Shown here piece after piece: positions 53,684-62,496 of a stretch of 64,000 nt of DNA. The notes under the pieces are model-generated. The model worked only from the letters and a program-made list of their open reading frames with translations. It was not told the DNA's origin and searched no databases. The stretch is from Paracoccaceae bacterium (GTDB lineage: Bacteria; Pseudomonadota; Alphaproteobacteria; Rhodobacterales; Rhodobacteraceae). Location: positions 62,001 to 126,000 of the forward strand of contig JAFWNM010000029.1 in the NCBI GenBank assembly GCA_017510335.1, in the 5' to 3' direction. Made by a program: the position numbers and the translations under genes. Position 1 is the first letter of the stretch, and each line of letters starts with the position of its first letter.

Positions 53684-54472
53684 TCAGGAATGTTCAGGAT
53701 GCGGGGGCCTGTCCAGCGCCACAGCGCACCGGGCAAGGATGTCCAGATACCCGTCCGCGTTCCACGCGGCGCGGCCTATGAACAACCCGTCGATATGCGG
53801 GCGGGTAATCAGTTCGGCGCAATTCTCGGACGTAACGGAACCACCATACAGACAGGCAACGCGCGCGCCACATAGGTCCGAGGCCAGTGCAGCAATCTCG
53901 GCCTGGCGGGCATCTGCATATTCTGCGCTTGCAGGGGTGCCACCTGCGCCAATTGCCCAGACAGGTTCATAGGCAAACAACATGGGGGCCTGTTTTTGTG
54001 TCTTGTTCAGTTTCGACAGGGCACCCCTGACTTGACGTGCCAGCACTTCGGTGGCGCGGTCTGCATCCCTGTCTTGTGCGGTTTCCCCTATGCAGATAAG
54101 CGGCACCAGGCCGTGGCGGATTGCTGCCTGTGCTTTCAGGCCGACAGTTTCATCTGTTTCGCCAAAATGGGTGCGACGCTCGGAATGGCCAAGCTCCACC
54201 ATCTGTAGCCCGCAATCCACCAGCATGGGTGCCGAGATTTCGCCCGTCCATGCACCTGCGTCAGCCCAATGCATATTCTGCGCCCCGACCATGATATCGG
54301 TGTGTGCCAAGGCGTCGCGCACTTGTCGCACTGCCGTGAATGGCGGAATGATAAAACGCTGGATGTCACGCGTACCCGGGGCCTGTGCCAGCGTCCGCGC
54401 AAAAGCCATCGCATCGGGGAGGGTCTTGTTCATTTTCCAGCTTGTGCCGATCCATTTTCTTGCAGAACTCAT
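53684..54472 (-). CDS. Triose-phosphate isomerase-like enzyme, TpiA2/EryH type
   Basis: 262 residues with all TIM catalytic residues: Lys in GTSWKMNKT, His in LGHSERRTHFGE, Glu in FAYEPVWAIGAG, and the phosphate loop CLYGGSVTSEN. The S-W-K-M-N variant of the start motif (usually NWKMN/GNWK) and the DRPPHPEHS tail fit the second TIM paralogue (TpiA2, EryH) that interconverts L-3-tetrulose 4-phosphate and D-erythrulose 4-phosphate. Gene order tpiA2-rpiB after a DeoR regulator is as in erythritol loci. A true glycolytic TIM cannot be excluded. Confidence 0.82.
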   Translation of the reverse strand: MSSARKWIGTSWKMNKTLPDAMAFARTLAQAPGTRDIQRFIIPPFTAVRQVRDALAHTDIMVGAQNMHWADAGAWTGEISAPMLVDCGLQMVELGHSERRTHFGETDETVGLKAQAAIRHGLVPLICIGETAQDRDADRATEVLARQVRGALSKLNKTQKQAPMLFAYEPVWAIGAGGTPASAEYADARQAEIAALASDLCGARVACLYGGSVTSENCAELITRPHIDGLFIGRAAWNADGYLDILARCAVALDRPPHPEHS

Positions 54473-55260
54473 GTGTCATACTCCGGGATGGGGGCAGGGC
54501 AGGGGGCCAGGGTTATGGCTATGCCCGCGCGGTCCAGTTCGGTCATGATGGCGGCATCGGGCAATTGGTCTGTGATGATCTCGTCAAATTCCGACAACCC
54601 TGCAAGGCGGTGCAATGCCGTGCGCCCGAACCGCGTGTGGTTGACCAGCAAACACCGGCGCTGTGCGGCATCCATCATCGCGCGTTTGGCACGAATGACG
54701 GTTTCATCCATATGGAACACATCCAGCCCTGCCACTGCAGGCGCTGAAATGAACGCAATATCCGCGCGCAGGCGCGACAATGCCCCTTCTGTGACCATTC
54801 CGAAATAGGCATGGTATTTCAGTGAATAGACCCCACCCAAAGCAATCAGTCCGAACCCCTGTTCAGCGCGGTGCTGGTCAATGATGGCCGCGTTATTGGT
54901 GATTACTGTCAACGGTCTGCACCCCAACAACCCCGCGCCCAGCACGGCGGCCATCGACCCGTCATTGACCATGACCGTCATGCCCGGTTCTACAAGGGCC
55001 AGCGCGGCGGCGGCCATGGCGGCCTTGGCCTGCTGGCCCTGCTGCGCGCGATAGTGAAAATCGCTTTCAAACTGGGTGCCCGCTTCAATGGTTGCGCCGC
55101 CCCTGATCTTGCGCAGCAACCCCTGCGATTCCAGATCGTCCAGATCGCGGTGAACGGTCATTTTGGACACTGCAAACCGTTCGGCAATAGTGTCCAGATC
55201 GACCGCGCCGTTGCGAACCAGAAGATCCATGATTGCTTGCCTGCGTTCGTCGCGTTTCAT
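54469..55260 (-). CDS. DeoR-family transcriptional repressor
   Basis: 263 residues from the ATG at 55260 (AAGGG upstream; a GTG directly before it is possible). N-terminal HTH: RRQAIMDLLVRNGAVDLDTIAERFAVSKMTVHRDLDDLESQGLLRKIRGGA, the DeoR signature. C-terminal sugar-phosphate-binding domain with NDGSMAAVLGAGLLG and LVNHTRFGRTALHRLAGLSEFDEIITD. It overlaps the TIM gene by 4 bp and diverges from the transaldolase gene, so it probably represses both directions and is released by a sugar phosphate. Confidence 0.94.
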   Translation of the reverse strand: MKRDERRQAIMDLLVRNGAVDLDTIAERFAVSKMTVHRDLDDLESQGLLRKIRGGATIEAGTQFESDFHYRAQQGQQAKAAMAAAALALVEPGMTVMVNDGSMAAVLGAGLLGCRPLTVITNNAAIIDQHRAEQGFGLIALGGVYSLKYHAYFGMVTEGALSRLRADIAFISAPAVAGLDVFHMDETVIRAKRAMMDAAQRRCLLVNHTRFGRTALHRLAGLSEFDEIITDQLPDAAIMTELDRAGIAITLAPCPAPIPEYDT

Positions 55261-55320
55261 CACATACCCTTTTGCAGTTATCGCTCATCTAACATGAAAC
55301 TGGACATAATCAACAATCAT

Positions 55321-55350
55321 AATGTTATTTTGTGATTTTTATTGTGATAA
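55321..55350. promoter_or_regulatory. Repeats in the DeoR-transaldolase divergent promoter
   Basis: Direct repeat of TGTGAT units in an AT-rich stretch: TTATTTTGTGAT (55325-55336) and TTTATTGTGAT (55338-55348). It lies in the 158-bp gap between the divergent deoR and aldolase genes, the expected place for a DeoR operator. Inferred. Confidence 0.45.
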
Positions 55351-55418
55351 ACAACAAGGCTATGTATGTTCGCGGTAACATCAATCACAAACTTCACGCT
55401 GAACAAGGGAACCCCTGC

Positions 55419-56072
55419 ATGAAATTCTTTGTCGATACTGCTGTCATCAGCGACATCCGGGAACTGAACGAGTATGGCTTGCTGGATGGTGTCACAACCA
55501 ACCCGTCGCTGATTGCCAAATCGGGACGCGACTTCAAGGAAGTGATTGCCGAAATCTGCGGGCTTGTTGACGGGCCTGTTTCTGCCGAAGTGGCCGCAAT
55601 AGATTATGACGGTATGGTGGCCGAAGGCGCGCATCTGGCGAAGATTGCTAAAAACGTGGTTATCAAACTGCCGCAGACGCTGGACGGGCTGAAGGCGTGC
55701 CGCCACTTCGCCGCGCAAGGCATCCGCACCAATGTGACCTTGTGTTTTTCCCCCAATCAGGCCCTGCTGGCCGCAAAAGCGGGCGCGACATATATTTCAC
55801 CCTTCCTTGGCCGGTTGGATGATCTGGCGCTGGACGGGATGGAGCTGATCCGCGACATTCGCATAATTTACGACAATTACGGCTTTGAAACCCAGATATT
55901 GGCGGCATCGATCCGGTCCGCCAACCATGTGAAGGAAGCAGCCCTTGCCGGGGCCGATGTGGCGACCATTCCGCCTGCAGTCATCCGTAGCCTTGCAAAC
56001 CATATGCTGACCGACAAGGGCCTGGAACAGTTCGCCAAGGATTGGGCAGCGACGGGCCAATCAATCCTGTAG
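55419..56072 (+). CDS. Transaldolase-like / fructose-6-phosphate aldolase (MipB/TalC family)
   Basis: 217 residues from the ATG at 55419 (AAGGGA upstream), starting [36 protein letters not shown], the typical opening of the short transaldolase family. The Schiff-base Lys lies in [12 protein letters not shown], and [32 protein letters not shown] is the second conserved block. Length (about 215-220) matches TalC. With RpiB and a tetrose isomerase on the other strand it may link tetrose phosphate to the pentose phosphate pathway. Confidence 0.93.
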   Translation: MKFFVDTAVISDIRELNEYGLLDGVTTNPSLIAKSGRDFKEVIAEICGLVDGPVSAEVAAIDYDGMVAEGAHLAKIAKNVVIKLPQTLDGLKACRHFAAQGIRTNVTLCFSPNQALLAAKAGATYISPFLGRLDDLALDGMELIRDIRIIYDNYGFETQILAASIRSANHVKEAALAGADVATIPPAVIRSLANHMLTDKGLEQFAKDWAATGQSIL

Positions 56073-56163
56073 GGGTGGGCCCGGGCTGCGTATAAAAGGG
56101 CTTTCAGGGGAATAGAATGTCAGATACGGCGCTGCAAACGCCTGATGTGGCGAACACCCTGAA

Positions 56164-56955
56164 ATGGACCAATCGACCATGCGCATCACTATTGACGTCA
56201 CGCTTGATTACCGGCTGTCTGGCGAGGATACGGTCCTTCTGACACTGGAAGCAGCCCAAACAGACGGACAGACCGTTCTGGACAGCGCCCTTGATATCGG
56301 GCCTGTCCCCCTGCACCGCCTGCCAGGTGAAGGGGGCGTGGGGGAACGGGTATGCGCCGTGGTCGATGGTGACAATCTGAAATTGCGCTATCACGCCAGT
56401 GTGCAGGTGTCGCGCCGTGACGTGGCGCTGGAACCGCTGGCGCAAATGCCGCTGGAGTCGCTGTCACCAGAGGTTCTGACTTATCTGCGCCCGTCGCGGT
56501 TTTGCCAGTCCGACCTGTTCACCCCCTTCGTGCAACGCCAGTTCGGCCATCTGGAAGGGGGGGCAAAAATTGCGGCAATGCGCGATTGGGTCGCGTCCGG
56601 GCTTGCCTATGTCATTGGCAGCTCAAACCCCGCAACCACAGCAATTGACACATTTGTGGCGCGAGAAGGCGTTTGTCGGGACTTCACGCACCTGATGTGC
56701 AGCTTCGCGCGCGCGGCTGGCATTCCGGCGCGCTACATTTCGGTCTATGGTGCCGATGTCCAGCCACCGGATTTTCACGCCGTCGCGCAGGTCTGGCTGG
56801 ATGGGGATTGGCATATTGTGGACGCAACCGGCATGGGGCGGGCCGGGGCGTTGGTGGTCATTGCCTGCGGGCGCGATGCCGCAGACGTGGCGTTCATGGA
56901 AACCACCAAGAATGCAATGCCGGTTGTCCAGAATATCCGTGTGACCCAGGCCTGA
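56164..56955 (+). CDS. Transglutaminase-like cysteine protease family protein
   Basis: 263 residues. An N-terminal beta region (MRITIDVTLDYRLSGED...) precedes the transglutaminase core, with catalytic Cys in AREGVCRDFTHLMCSFARAAGIPARYISVY, His in PPDFHAVAQVWLDG and Asp in WHIVDATG. No signal peptide. Such proteins are often peptidases or amidases, sometimes clustered with alpha-E proteins, which are absent here. The ATG at 56164 has no strong ribosome site; MRITIDV at 56179 is an alternative start. Confidence 0.88.
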   Translation: MDQSTMRITIDVTLDYRLSGEDTVLLTLEAAQTDGQTVLDSALDIGPVPLHRLPGEGGVGERVCAVVDGDNLKLRYHASVQVSRRDVALEPLAQMPLESLSPEVLTYLRPSRFCQSDLFTPFVQRQFGHLEGGAKIAAMRDWVASGLAYVIGSSNPATTAIDTFVAREGVCRDFTHLMCSFARAAGIPARYISVYGADVQPPDFHAVAQVWLDGDWHIVDATGMGRAGALVVIACGRDAADVAFMETTKNAMPVVQNIRVTQA

Positions 56956-57213
56956 AACCGGACTACAAGCGGGCCAGTGCGTGCGCGCGCCAGCGCCAGA
57001 TGCTGTTGTTGTGCAGGATATTGACATGGTCGTGCAATCTATGCCTGTTAGGTTCTGCAAGGGTTGGCGCCGGTCTGCATGTCGCGGGCTGCAAGGCAAA
57101 TAACCCTGACTGCAGGCACTGGTTTGGGGATAGACGCACGATCAAGGCTGGCGTTACACAAACGCCCCGCAACGTGGCCCATGAACCCCTACAAACAAAA
57201 GAAGGACGAAACC

Positions 57214-58317
57214 TTGACAACAACACCCACCCCGCCATTTCGCGCCGACCATGTCGGCAGTCTGCTGCGCCCCGCAGCCATAGCTGATGCCCGCAAGGCA
57301 GGCGTGACGGGTGCCGACCTGACCGCAATCGAAGATCGTGAAATTCCGGCACTTGTGCGCATGCAGGAAGATGTCGGCCTGAAAGTGGTCACCGATGGCG
57401 AGGCGCGCCGCGCCTTCTGGCATTATGACTTTATGGGCATGCTGGACGGGCTGGACATCATTGAAACCGGCAGCGACGCGCTGGGGTTCAAAGGTGCGAC
57501 CGTCAGTCAGGTGCCGCAAATTACCGCCCCGCTGGATTTCCCGTCCGATCACCCCATGCTGGAGCATTTCAGCAAACTGGCACAGATGACCAAGGTTTGC
57601 CCGAAAATCTCCATTCCCGGCCCGTCAGCGGTGCATTTCCGCGTGACGCCGGAAAACAACAAGCACGCGCCCTATGCTGATCAGGACCTGTTCATGTCCG
57701 ACATTGCCGCGACCTATAAAAAGGCCGTGCATGCGTTTTATGCGGCAGGGTGCCGGTATCTGCAACTGGATGACATTTTCTTCGCGTATCTGGGCGACGA
57801 AAAACAGCGGGCAATTCGCGCCGCCATGGGCCAGGACCCTGACTGGCTGATTGAACGCTATGCCGGGATGCTGGAAGACGCCATCAAGGACCGCCCTGCC
57901 GATATGATCATCGGCATGCATATGTGCCGTGGCAATTTCCAGTCCACCTTTGTGGCGACGGGCGGCTATGATGCGGCAGCGGATGCAATCTTCAACCGCA
58001 CCAGTGTTGACGTCTATTTCATGGAATATGACACCGACCGCGCAGGCGGGCTGGAACCGCTGGCACTGCTGCCCAAAGGCAAGAAGCGCGTTCTGCCCGG
58101 TTTCATCACCACCAAAACCGCCGAACTGGAAAGCATGGATTCCCTGCGCCGCCAGTTCGAAGCTGCGTCAAAATTCGTGGATATGGACCAGTTGGGGATT
58201 GCGCCGCAATGCGGTTTCGCCTCGACCGAGCATGGCAACAAGATCACCGAAGATGACCAGAAGCGCAAACTGGAACTCGTGGTGAAGGTTGCGCATGATC
58301 TGTGGGGCGAAGCCTGA
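57214..58317 (+). CDS. MetE-like cobalamin-independent methyltransferase (C-terminal domain only)
   Basis: 367 residues from a TTG at 57214, which has AAGGA 7 bp upstream; an in-frame ATG at 57181 is an alternative. It corresponds to the catalytic half of MetE (compare YxjG/YxjH): FRADHVGSLLRP at the start and all zinc ligands: His and Cys in GMHMCRGN, Glu in DVYFMEYDTDRAGG and Cys in APQCGFASTEHGN. Single-domain homologues transfer methyl groups from donors other than methyl-tetrahydrofolate, or act in methionine recycling. I see no SAM or cobalamin riboswitch in the 258-bp leader. The gene is alone and followed by a strong terminator. Confidence 0.9.
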   Translation: MTTTPTPPFRADHVGSLLRPAAIADARKAGVTGADLTAIEDREIPALVRMQEDVGLKVVTDGEARRAFWHYDFMGMLDGLDIIETGSDALGFKGATVSQVPQITAPLDFPSDHPMLEHFSKLAQMTKVCPKISIPGPSAVHFRVTPENNKHAPYADQDLFMSDIAATYKKAVHAFYAAGCRYLQLDDIFFAYLGDEKQRAIRAAMGQDPDWLIERYAGMLEDAIKDRPADMIIGMHMCRGNFQSTFVATGGYDAAADAIFNRTSVDVYFMEYDTDRAGGLEPLALLPKGKKRVLPGFITTKTAELESMDSLRRQFEAASKFVDMDQLGIAPQCGFASTEHGNKITEDDQKRKLELVVKVAHDLWGEA

Positions 58318-58320
58318 GGC

Positions 58321-58366
58321 ACAGACAAAATGCGGCAGGCCAACCGGCCTGCCGCATTTTGTCTGT
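58321..58366. terminator. Bidirectional terminator with a 21-bp stem
   Basis: Perfect 21-bp inverted repeat (58321-58341 and 58346-58366), loop AACC. The GC-rich core GCGGCAGGCC is flanked by AAAA on one side and TTTT on the other, so it works as a terminator for both convergent genes (MetE-like and OmpA-like). Confidence 0.92.
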
Positions 58367-58367
58367 A

Positions 58368-60362
58368 TTACTGCATCAAAAGCGGTGTGATGCGGCGTAT
58401 TGCAACGCGACGGTTGCGTTCTTCGGATTGCAGGGTCTGAATGCGAAGGTAGCGTTTGCCATACCCTTGCACGACCAGATTTTCCGGCGGTATGTCGAAA
58501 AACTCAGTCAGCGCCAGCGCTACGGATTCCGCGCGCCGGTCAGACAGTGCCAAATTGAACGCGGCGGGGCCTGTGGCGTCTGTGTGACCTTCGATCAGGA
58601 AAATCTCGCGCGGGTTATCCGCCACCAGACGTTCCATCAACCGGCCCACTTGCAACAGTTTCGACGCTTCATCGGCGCGGACATTCGCGCGGTTGGTTTC
58701 AAACGTAATCGGGTCCGGGCTTAGCAGGGGCACAGTTTCGCGCAATTCGCGGATCTCGCGGATTTGGCGCAGGGAAAAGCTGCGATCCAGCGCGCGCGCT
58801 TCCGCTTCGGCCTCGCGCAGCATGGCAATGGCCAGTTCGGGGTCAGTGCGCTGGGTCATGCGGAATTCGCGTGTGCGCAGCGGGGGCAGGGTGGTCATGT
58901 CAATTGTCGCAACCGGGCGGGTATCATCAACCAGTTCAATGATGGTCCCGTCAGGCAGCACCCGATCGCGGCGCAGCACACGCCCCGTTGCATCGCGGAT
59001 GGTCAGAATTTGCGTGCCATCCAGACGTTCCCAGCGGGTGCGCGTTGATCCGTCGCTGTAGCGTTCAATGCGGCGGGTGGACCCGTCTTGCAGCAAGATC
59101 GCATCATCATCGCGCCAAAGCTGCAAGTCACCATCGCCTTGATCGACGACAACACGTTCATCGGACCGCGCTACGACGCGGTTTTGGTTGATGACCATCC
59201 CGACAGCCAGCGCCCCAAGGGCCACCAGCCCGGCGCGTTCCAGATCGCGGCGGTTGCTGCTGCTGCGTTGGGTCTGGGCCTGCGCATCAGCGTCAAAATC
59301 CAGCGCCAGACGCGATTCAAAATCGTCGCGGCTGCTGCGTGTCTGGGCTGCGGTGATCTGCTCCTCGCTGATTTCGGGGGTGCTTTCGTCTGTGGTTTCG
59401 GCGGTTGCGTCGTCGTCACGGGCGGCCAGTGTGGTGGTAGGCTGTTCTGCGGTGTCGTCATCTGACGGGGTGTCATCTGTGCCCAGAACAGTGCCAAGAA
59501 GGCCAATTGCCGAAGAAACGCCGGGGTCTTCAAGCATACGGTCGATTGCGGCCTGTTGATTGGCGTCCAGTTCCCTTGGGGTATCGGCGGGAATGACCAC
59601 CTCTTCTTCCGGCACGTCCTCGATCACCAGTTCGGGGGCATCTTGCGCCATGTCTTCGGCTTCGGACAGCTGGCGCGCGCGCTCTGCTTCCAGGTCCTGT
59701 TGTGCCAAATCGGCGGTGTCATCTGCTTGTGGCGGTGCGCTTTCCTCTGGGGCGGCGTCTGCTTCAGCCTCTCCTTCGGTCTGTGCCTCCAATTCGGCTG
59801 CAAGCTGTGCGGCTTCTTCTTCTTCCTCTAGTGCGCGCTGCAATGCTGCGGCTGTTTCTGCGGCATCATCCTGTTGCGGGTCTGCAGGCAGGTCTTCCGC
59901 CTCTGCTTGGTCTGGTTCTTCGGGGGGGGTGTCTTGTGGTGTGTCTTCCGGCAGGATGTCTTCTATCAGGTCGTCCACAATTTCGGGGGCGTCCTCAATC
60001 AGGCTGTCCAGCATTTCGGGGGCACTTATGTCTGGCTCGTCCAGCGCGGCCATCTCGTCATCAAGCTGTTGCAACAAGGCCTGTGCGCGCTCCGTATCTT
60101 CGGGCGTGGCGAAAACTGCATCAGGATCGTCAAACAATATGTCGCACTGCGCGGCAGTCATGTCTGCAGCGCAATCGCTGATGCTATCAAGAACCGGCCC
60201 GCAATCGTCGCCTTGCGGATTGGCCATGCACATTTGTGCAAGCGGGCTAAGCAGGGACAGATCTTCGTCTGTCACCATGCTGGATTGTGCCAAGGTCATG
60301 GTCGGCGGGGTCACCAGACACATGGTCAGGGCCGTGGTGGCGTAGAATTTTGCAAGGCGCAT
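58368..60362 (-). CDS. OmpA-family outer membrane/peptidoglycan-binding protein with long acidic region
   Basis: 664 residues. Signal peptide (AKFYATTALTMCLVTPPTMTLAQ), then a low-complexity acidic, Ala/Glu/Asp-rich stretch (about residues 75-330) with phrases such as PEDTPQDTPPEEPDQAEAED, probably disordered. A single hydrophobic helix (ERAGLVALGALAVGMVINQNR, near residue 385) follows, then a DUF-like beta region with repeated RRIERYSDGSTRTRW and RVLRRDRVLPDGTIIE. The last 120 residues form an OmpA domain (IEGHTDATGPAAFNLALSDRRAESVALAL). No OmpA beta-barrel. Resembles the large OmpA proteins of Rhodobacterales. The 59-aa membrane protein gene lies 50 bp upstream on the same strand. Confidence 0.9.
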   Translation of the reverse strand: MRLAKFYATTALTMCLVTPPTMTLAQSSMVTDEDLSLLSPLAQMCMANPQGDDCGPVLDSISDCAADMTAAQCDILFDDPDAVFATPEDTERAQALLQQLDDEMAALDEPDISAPEMLDSLIEDAPEIVDDLIEDILPEDTPQDTPPEEPDQAEAEDLPADPQQDDAAETAAALQRALEEEEEAAQLAAELEAQTEGEAEADAAPEESAPPQADDTADLAQQDLEAERARQLSEAEDMAQDAPELVIEDVPEEEVVIPADTPRELDANQQAAIDRMLEDPGVSSAIGLLGTVLGTDDTPSDDDTAEQPTTTLAARDDDATAETTDESTPEISEEQITAAQTRSSRDDFESRLALDFDADAQAQTQRSSSNRRDLERAGLVALGALAVGMVINQNRVVARSDERVVVDQGDGDLQLWRDDDAILLQDGSTRRIERYSDGSTRTRWERLDGTQILTIRDATGRVLRRDRVLPDGTIIELVDDTRPVATIDMTTLPPLRTREFRMTQRTDPELAIAMLREAEAEARALDRSFSLRQIREIRELRETVPLLSPDPITFETNRANVRADEASKLLQVGRLMERLVADNPREIFLIEGHTDATGPAAFNLALSDRRAESVALALTEFFDIPPENLVVQGYGKRYLRIQTLQSEERNRRVAIRRITPLLMQ

Positions 60363-60412
60363 CTGAACTCTCTTTCAACAGGGACGGGAACTGGCACAAG
60401 CGTTGCGCCGAC

Positions 60413-60592
60413 TTAGTGACGATCCAGTGCCTCAACAGCGCCCTTGCCGGGACTGTCGGTTGCCAACGAGGATTTTGGCACGTTGGGGTCGTGGCGGCGT
60501 TGTTCTACCTTTCGTTTGCTGATTGCGGCAAAAACCACAACGCAAATCAGTGTGAACAGGGCAAGAAGTGCAAGCAGGGTTGTCGTTTCCAA
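60413..60592 (-). CDS. Small single-helix membrane protein, TTG start
   Basis: 59 residues reading from a TTG at 60592: METTTLLALLALFTLICVVV then FAAISKRKVEQRRHDPNVP and a polar tail ending LDRH. The ribosome site AAGGAG lies 8 bp before the TTG, and the stop is TAA at 60413. One hydrophobic helix (residues 5-24) followed by a positively charged segment predicts an inner-membrane protein with cytoplasmic C-terminus. It sits 50 bp before the OmpA gene in the same direction and is probably cotranscribed. No family recognised; coding is supported by the ribosome site and amphipathic organisation. Confidence 0.65.
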   Translation of the reverse strand: METTTLLALLALFTLICVVVFAAISKRKVEQRRHDPNVPKSSLATDSPGKGAVEALDRH

Positions 60593-61018
60593 AATCTTTC
60601 TCCTTCTGGGGTCATTTCAGGAATGGGGCGGGCGATGGGGGTGCCCCATATCGGGGCGCCCCGTGGGCGTGCGCCATTGAGGTGGATAACCGTGACCATC
60701 GGCCCCTTGTTGGCCCGCCTTGCGGGGAGGAAAAGCGCAAGGCGGGCCAGTTGGTCTGAATGTATCGGGCGGGACAACCCGACTTCAGATCAGGGACGAT
60801 ATCATAACGCGCGCTTTCGGGATTGGTTCCCGCAGTGCGGCATATTTCCAGTGTGCGGCGTGGCTGCAGCATTGGCGCAGCCACGCAGGCGGCAGAATAA
60901 TCACAACCTGTTCAGGTCATCAAACCTTCGGGGAACCTGTTTGCCTTCGGGCCATTGTAATTCCTGTAACGCAACAACCAAAGGAGGCGCGTGCACACAC
61001 CAGCGCGTAAAACAGCCC
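60593..61018. other. Intergenic region rich in inverted repeats
   Basis: 426 bp with no gene I can support. It contains a run of GC-rich palindromes (GGGGTGCCCC and GGGGCGCCCC around 60640-60665) and a perfect 14-bp inverted repeat (60711-60724 and 60736-60749) with an 11-nt loop. A good ribosome site (AAGGAGG, 60981-60987) is followed by a GTG (60991) that opens only a 27-codon frame ending at 61074. Confidence 0.5.
60711..60749. repeat. Perfect 14-bp inverted repeat
   Basis: Arms TGGCCCGCCTTGCG (60711-60724) and CGCAAGGCGGGCCA (60736-60749), loop of 11 nt. No T-run on either strand. Could stabilise or terminate transcripts of the divergent small-membrane-protein and NepR-like genes, or be part of a dispersed repeat family. 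Confidence 0.6.
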
Positions 61019-61315
61019 ATGACCCAACCCGATACAGTCCTGACGCGTTCGCCCGGCACGTTCCGGCAGATTGACGAGAATTTGAAACGCGCCTTTACCC
61101 CGGCAGACCCCGGCCCGCTGCCCGAAGACATTATGCGCCTGTTGTCGCAGCTTGATGGGCGTGAAGGGGGCGCTACAGATGTGGCTTCAACAGGCCCAGA
61201 ACAACCGTCTGCGCGTGATGCAGCCAACCCATACGATCAAGATCCGCCAAGGTCACCTGGCGGGCATCTGCGCAATCTGCTTCAAAAATGCGCGTCTGTT
61301 CTGCGACAAAACTAG
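61019..61315 (+). CDS. NepR-like anti-sigma factor
   Basis: 98 residues. Residues 16-47 (QIDENLKRAFTPADPGPLPE then DIMRLLSQLDGRE) match the core of NepR, the anti-sigma factor of the alphaproteobacterial general stress response: two short helices that grip EcfG, spaced by an acidic/Pro linker (typically I..NLR..Y....EPVPDR...LL..L). The C-terminal half after residue 52 is read antisense to the 3' end of the phospholipase D gene (143-bp overlap) and shows no conservation. The ATG at 61019 lacks a close ribosome site; the good one at 60981 serves a different frame, so start and expression are uncertain. No phyR or ecfG in the window. Confidence 0.6.
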   Translation: MTQPDTVLTRSPGTFRQIDENLKRAFTPADPGPLPEDIMRLLSQLDGREGGATDVASTGPEQPSARDAANPYDQDPPRSPGGHLRNLLQKCASVLRQN

Positions 61316-62465
61316 CGTCATAGACATTAAGATTGGCTTCGTCATTCAACCGGAATGACCGTTCGTCAAAATTCGCAGAGCCGACAGAAACCCAGCATTC
61401 ATCAATGATAACCAGCTTGGCGTGCAGAAATGTCGGGGCGTATTCATGAATTCTCACGCCACCTTCAATCAGCGCGCGCCATGACAACCGCGACACGCGC
61501 CGTACCAGATAGGAATCGGTGTTCTTGCCCGCAATCAGCAAATCGATTTCGACGCCGCGCGCGCGCGCTTCCAGCAACTGGGATATCGCGATCTTGTCTG
61601 GCACAAAATAGGGTGTCGAAATGCGAATATGGCGCTGCGCAGCGGCAAGCGCTGTCATCAACATCAGATGAATTTCATTGCGGCTGCCGGTATTGCTTTT
61701 GACCATCTGAATGTTGATGTCGCCAGTGGGGTGCAGGGGCGGGTAGAATTGCGGCCCGCGCAGCACTTCGCCGCTGGCTTCGACCCAGTTATGTGCGAAG
61801 GCGTTTTGCATCAGCGCCACCACTGGCCCTGTCACGCGGTAATGCGTGTCGCGCCATTCATCGGGGGTGCGTGCGTTGCCCTGCCACATATCGGCAATTC
61901 CCACCCCCCCGATAAAGCCTGTTTTGCCATCAACAACCAGAACCTTGCGATGAGTGCGGTTGTTCAGCCGTGTCAGGGTGCGCGGGCGCATGGGCCGGAA
62001 CATGCGCAGCTTTATCCCGCCTTCGTGCATGCGGTCGATCAGGTCATCATCCATTGGCAGGCCACCGGCCCAGTCAATCAGCACGTTGACGATAACACCG
62101 GCCTGTGCGCGCGCAATCAGCGCGTCACAAAAACGGGTGGCGACACGTCCAGACCAATAAATATAGGTTTCAAACGTGATTGAGACTTGCGCGCGGTCAA
62201 TTTCGGCCAGCATCGCGTCAAAAATTGCATCGCCGTTCAGCAGCGTCTGAATACTGTTGCCGCCCAAAATGGGGCTTCCATACAGCCCCGCCATATCGCG
62301 CGCGAATTGCGGGTCACAGGCCGGGGTGGCCGCAGGAACGGCCCGACGCAGTTCGCGCCGGTAAGGCATAAGGGCAATCACGAAAAACCAGAACAGGACC
62401 ATTGCCAGCACACCGGCAATGGCTGCGCGTATCTTTCGGCGGAAGCGATGCGGCAGGCGGGGCAT
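61173..62465 (-). CDS. Phospholipase D / cardiolipin synthase family protein
   Basis: 430 residues. An N-terminal transmembrane helix (residues 15-33, IAGVLAMVLFWFFVIALMP) anchors two PLD domains, each with an HKD motif: H172-x-K174-x4-D179 (THRKVLVVDGKTGFIGGVG) and a second in FLHAKLVIIDECWVSVGSANFDERSF. These make it a cardiolipin synthase-like enzyme joining phosphatidylglycerol molecules, or a membrane phospholipase. Its promoter matches the EcfG stress sigma factor consensus, so it is probably induced by general stress. It ends inside the antisense NepR-like frame. Confidence 0.92.
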   Translation of the reverse strand: MPRLPHRFRRKIRAAIAGVLAMVLFWFFVIALMPYRRELRRAVPAATPACDPQFARDMAGLYGSPILGGNSIQTLLNGDAIFDAMLAEIDRAQVSITFETYIYWSGRVATRFCDALIARAQAGVIVNVLIDWAGGLPMDDDLIDRMHEGGIKLRMFRPMRPRTLTRLNNRTHRKVLVVDGKTGFIGGVGIADMWQGNARTPDEWRDTHYRVTGPVVALMQNAFAHNWVEASGEVLRGPQFYPPLHPTGDINIQMVKSNTGSRNEIHLMLMTALAAAQRHIRISTPYFVPDKIAISQLLEARARGVEIDLLIAGKNTDSYLVRRVSRLSWRALIEGGVRIHEYAPTFLHAKLVIIDECWVSVGSANFDERSFRLNDEANLNVYDASFVAEQTRIFEADCADARQVTLADLDRMGWLHHAQTVVLGLLKPHL

Positions 62466-62496
62466 GGGACTCTGTTTTCTGGAATCGTCACTGCGT

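Noticed and set aside
56956-57213. Looked for a SAM or cobalamin riboswitch before the MetE-like gene
   Set aside because: No recognisable box or stem pattern of either class was found.
60547-60777. 76-codon minus-strand frame
   Set aside because: Overlaps the start of the 59-residue gene, lacks a ribosome site, and its codons come from the palindrome cluster.
60287-61018. Long plus-strand open frame before the NepR-like gene
   Set aside because: The upstream 240 codons overlap the OmpA start and the small membrane protein and show no domain; only the part from 61019 resembles a known family.
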